64,000 nt of DNA from Aquidulcibacter paucihalophilus. GTDB lineage: Bacteria > Pseudomonadota > Alphaproteobacteria > Caulobacterales > Caulobacteraceae. The stretch covers positions 2,220,501-2,284,500 of the forward strand of contig CP127384.1 of assembly GCA_030285985.1 (NCBI GenBank). The letters run 5' to 3'. Below, in pieces: positions 61,860 to 64,000 of the stretch. Made by a program: the position numbers and the translations under genes. How positions within the stretch are numbered: the first letter of the stretch is position 1; every line of letters starts with the position of its first letter. The notes under the pieces are model-generated. The model saw only the letters and a program-made list of their open reading frames with translations, searched no databases and was not told where the DNA came from.

Positions 61860-62783
61860 CTATTCCACCGACTGCCGCGGCGGAGCCGGGGTGGCGGCGG
61901 CCGGAGCCGCATAGGGCCGCTCGCCGGCGGGCTCAGCCGGAGCCGGGGTCGCCGGTGCGGGGGTGCGGGCCGCAGGACGGGCCGCCGGGCGACGGGCCGG
62001 TGCACGGGCGGCGCGAGCCGGCGCGGGTGCCGGGGCATCAGCTGCCGGAGCCGGGGCCGGCGCGGGCGCTGCCCCCGCCGCACGCGGCGCGGGTGTGGCG
62101 GCGGGCGCGGCGGTCTCGGCCGCGGGTGCAGCGGCTGCAGAGGCAGCAGCCGCGCGGGCGGCCAGCTGCTGGCGCGCCTCAAAGCGGCGGGCCAGCTTCT
62201 CGGTCAGGCTCCGTGCGGCGGCGGGCTCCATCTGGGCCATGATCGCGGCCAGTGACCGCGGCCGCATGGCGGCGGCAACCGGCAGGCGGACATCGTCGTC
62301 GAGAGTGGCGAAGACGCGCGCAGCCTCGCGGGGACGCATGGCGGAGTAGACCGCCACCAGCCGGTCATTCTCGGCCTTTTCCTGCTCACTGACCTGACCC
62401 AGAAGGACGCGCACTTCGGCCTTCACCGCCTCAAGGGCGGCGACCTTGGCGTCCAGCTTCTGCTCGGCCGTCGCCAGCAGCGGCAGCATGGAGGCGAGAT
62501 CGGCGTCCCGCGCATCCAATTCGGTCCGACGGCCCTGCAACGACTGGATGATGCGGAGTTCGGCCGGCGAAATTCCGGCCTGCTGCGCCAGTTGCTCCGG
62601 TGTCAGGGCACAGACGGCGGCTGCGGCGGCCACAGGCGCTGCGGCGGCCCCGGCGGGCGCAACCTCCTCCGCCCAGGCCCGGGCCCCCTCGAACACACCG
62701 GGCGCGACGCCGACGGCGCGCACCAGGACCACCCCGCCGATGGCGACGGCGATCAGGGGCAGCAGGCGGGGGATATTGCTCAT
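61860..62783 (-). CDS. MotE-like flagellar protein with Ala/Pro-rich tail
   Basis: 307 residues. An N-terminal membrane anchor (LLPLIAVAIGGVVLVRAVGV) is followed by an Ala-rich stretch and a helical coiled-coil region (AQQAGISPAELRIIQSLQGR through VKAEVRVLLGQVSEQEKAEN). Next comes the MgtE-N-like domain of the MotE/FliG-related family (LVAVYSAMRPREAARVFATL and AAAMRPRSLAAIMAQMEPAA). The last 100 residues are Ala/Pro/Arg repeats resembling histone-H1-type tails. MotE is the stator chaperone/partner of MotC in Sinorhizobium. It lies 67 nt downstream of the DUF6468-like gene in the fliM operon, with no terminator between. Exact role inferred from context. Confidence 0.8.
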   Translation of the reverse strand: MSNIPRLLPLIAVAIGGVVLVRAVGVAPGVFEGARAWAEEVAPAGAAAAPVAAAAAVCALTPEQLAQQAGISPAELRIIQSLQGRRTELDARDADLASMLPLLATAEQKLDAKVAALEAVKAEVRVLLGQVSEQEKAENDRLVAVYSAMRPREAARVFATLDDDVRLPVAAAMRPRSLAAIMAQMEPAAARSLTEKLARRFEARQQLAARAAAASAAAAPAAETAAPAATPAPRAAGAAPAPAPAPAADAPAPAPARAARAPARRPAARPAARTPAPATPAPAEPAGERPYAAPAAATPAPPRQSVE

Positions 62784-62850
62784 GGTCGGCGACTCCAGCC
62801 CTCAAACCGGCGAACGCAACGCGTTCGCCACAGGGCTACAAAGATGATGC

Positions 62851-63393
62851 TCAGGCGGCGAAGAGGTCTTCGTCGAGATTGCGTCGGGACTGGTTGAGGC
62901 TTTGCTTCGCAGCCTGGTTAGCGGCGCGGCCGGCTGTCAGGGCACCGAGGATGGCGGCGACCGGTGCCGGGGCGCGTGCCGCCGGGGTCATGCCCTGGAT
63001 GCGTTCCGCCAGGGCGGCCATGCGCAGGGCCCGCTCATCGTCCGCCGCGACGGCCACGGGGGGCCGGGCGGCGACCAGCACGGGCTTCGGCGCTTCCTGG
63101 GGCGGCGTGCGTGTGGTGTCCGGCGCACGGGCGATCAGGGCTTCCAGCTGGGCCTTGACCTCACGGGCCTTGACGATGCGGTCGTGCAGCAGATCGGTTT
63201 CCTGGCCCGAGGCCCGCAGGCTGGCAAGCGCCGCCTCGGCCCTGCCGGCGGCGGCATTGAGCTCCGTCACGGCGGTGGCGAAGGCCTGCTGGCCGGCACG
63301 AAGGGCTGACAGCTTTTTCTCGAGTCGCACGCCGTAGCCGAGCGCGGCCACCAACAGCAGCATCAGCACGCCGTCGAGAATCATTCCGGTCAT
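62851..63393 (-). CDS. DUF6468-like flagellar operon membrane protein
   Basis: 180 residues. N-terminal membrane helix (ILDGVLMLLLVAALGYGVRL) followed by a coiled-coil segment (KLSALRAGQQAFATAVTELN, AAAGRAEAALASLRASGQET) and an Ala/Pro-rich C-terminal half. The first 110 residues match my recollection of DUF6468, a family almost always next to fliM in alphaproteobacteria. Its ATG overlaps the fliM stop by one base (TGATG), so translation is coupled. Role unknown; a FliM-linked scaffold or stator factor is plausible. Confidence 0.75.
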   Translation of the reverse strand: MTGMILDGVLMLLLVAALGYGVRLEKKLSALRAGQQAFATAVTELNAAAGRAEAALASLRASGQETDLLHDRIVKAREVKAQLEALIARAPDTTRTPPQEAPKPVLVAARPPVAVAADDERALRMAALAERIQGMTPAARAPAPVAAILGALTAGRAANQAAKQSLNQSRRNLDEDLFAA

Positions 63394-64000
63394 CAGCGTC
63401 TTCCCTTGGTGAGACTGGTCGCGGTTTCGATGCTGATCGGCGATTCAACGCGCACAGCGATATACTGGCCCTTGCGGCCCATCTTGCCGGTCGTGACCGG
63501 AATGGAGCCGCAGCGAACCGAAATGTCGGAGTCCGGCGTTGCGTTCAGCATCAGGGTGTCGCCGACCTTCAGGTCCAGCACCTTCGAAAGCGGCACCTGC
63601 TGCTCATCCAGAACCGCGCGGACCTCGGTTTCCGTGGTCCAGAGCTCGGTGGCCAGGTGGCCTTCCCAGATGTTGTCGCGGCCGAATTTCTCACCCATGA
63701 ACTGCTGCAGCAGCATCTTCCGGATGGGCTCGAGCGTGGCGTAGGGCAGCAGCAGCTCAATGCGGCCGCCGCGGTCTTCCATGTCGATGCGCAGCTTGAC
63801 CAGGATCGCGGCATTGGCGGGGCGGGCGATGGCCGCGAAGCGCGGATTGGTCTCCAGCCGGTCGAGGCTGAAATGCACCGGCGTCAGCGGCTCGAACGCG
63901 GCCCGGGCGTCGGCGAGGACGACCTCGACCATTCGCTGGACCAGAACGCGTTCGATCGTCGTATAGGGCCGGCCCTCGATACGCAGGGCCGCGGTGCCGC
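63393..64000 (-). CDS. fliM: Flagellar motor switch protein FliM, N-terminus beyond the window
   Basis: C-terminal 202 codons of fliM, open at the right edge. The visible part begins in the middle (CheC-like) domain: ALRIEGRPYTTIERVLVQRM, SLDRLETNPRFAAIARPANA and IELLLPYATLEPIRKMLLQQ. It then runs through the SpoA domain (TETEVRAVLDEQQVPLSKVL, LKVGDTLMLNATPDSDISVR). FliM forms the C-ring wall and binds CheY-P with its N-terminus, which is not seen here. The DUF6468-like gene and the MotE-like gene follow on the same strand. Confidence 0.95.
   Translation of the reverse strand, partial: GTAALRIEGRPYTTIERVLVQRMVEVVLADARAAFEPLTPVHFSLDRLETNPRFAAIARPANAAILVKLRIDMEDRGGRIELLLPYATLEPIRKMLLQQFMGEKFGRDNIWEGHLATELWTTETEVRAVLDEQQVPLSKVLDLKVGDTLMLNATPDSDISVRCGSIPVTTGKMGRKGQYIAVRVESPISIETATSLTKGRR

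Overview
The window is high-GC, gene-dense DNA from an alphaproteobacterium, most likely a member of Caulobacteraceae close to Brevundimonas or Caulobacter. The evidence is the S10/spc gene order, the FlbT/FlaF flagellar regulators, the infA-maf-RNase E/G-yacG block, UPF0262/DUF2948 next to murA, a tRNA-His that lacks G-1 and carries A73, and several envelope families typical of this group. No rRNA, CRISPR array, prophage or transposase was seen.

Layout. 1-12.8 kb: a minus-strand ribosomal superoperon (rpsJ to rplO, secY, adk) with a predicted promoter and a structured leader, followed by a TonB-like gene cut by the window edge. 13-18.7 kb: envelope genes (beta-barrel protein, DUF2807 beta-repeat protein, cupin/JmjC-like plus GNAT pair, L,D-transpeptidase lipoprotein). 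18.8-20.3 kb: tRNA-Tyr, tRNA-Gly and tuf. 20.4-25.9 kb: rlmB, a TerC-like exporter, metG and a MATE exporter. 26-31.6 kb: leucine catabolism (methylcrotonyl-CoA carboxylase beta and alpha, methylglutaconyl-CoA hydratase). 32-38.2 kb: a cNMP-domain patatin, a Tam-like methyltransferase, tRNA-His, the exbB-exbD-tonB operon and tRNA-Phe. 38.2-43.1 kb: yacG, RNase E/G-like, maf, infA, UPF0262, DUF2948, murA and tRNA-Thr. 43.2-49.3 kb: secreted proteins, msrB, an S41-like protein and propionyl-CoA carboxylase alpha. 49.4-56.9 kb: lipB, a FliN-like protein, a four-helix-bundle (S23/IVP) gene between repeat arms, tRNA-Leu, mgtE, a GH24-like membrane protein, isovaleryl-CoA dehydrogenase, a two-gene accessory insert with a TIR/deoxyribosyltransferase-like protein, and exoD. 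57-64 kb: flaF/flbT, small acidic proteins, cysS, folE, two tandem exbD genes and a flagellar operon (fliM, DUF6468-like, MotE-like).

The most interesting feature is a dispersed family of intergenic elements built from 7-bp tandem repeats arranged as inverted arms. Five copies were found (about 24.44, 29.52, 32.69, 40.34 and 50.42 kb), and each begins 0-11 nt after a stop codon. Four are roughly 80-115 bp and have no ORF. The fifth is 475 bp and encloses the S23/IVP gene, as if it were the full element and the others its non-coding derivatives. Two of the short copies carry perfect four-run G-quadruplex motifs. A separate 170-bp palindrome lies at 25956-26125.

How the genes work together: leucine breakdown (isovaleryl-CoA dehydrogenase, the carboxylase pair, the hydratase) and propionyl-CoA carboxylation are encoded in separate pieces. 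TonB-system energisers occur at three places (a partial tonB, exbB-exbD-tonB, and the exbD pair), which fits a lineage that relies on many TonB-dependent receptors. Flagellar genes are spread over three loci.
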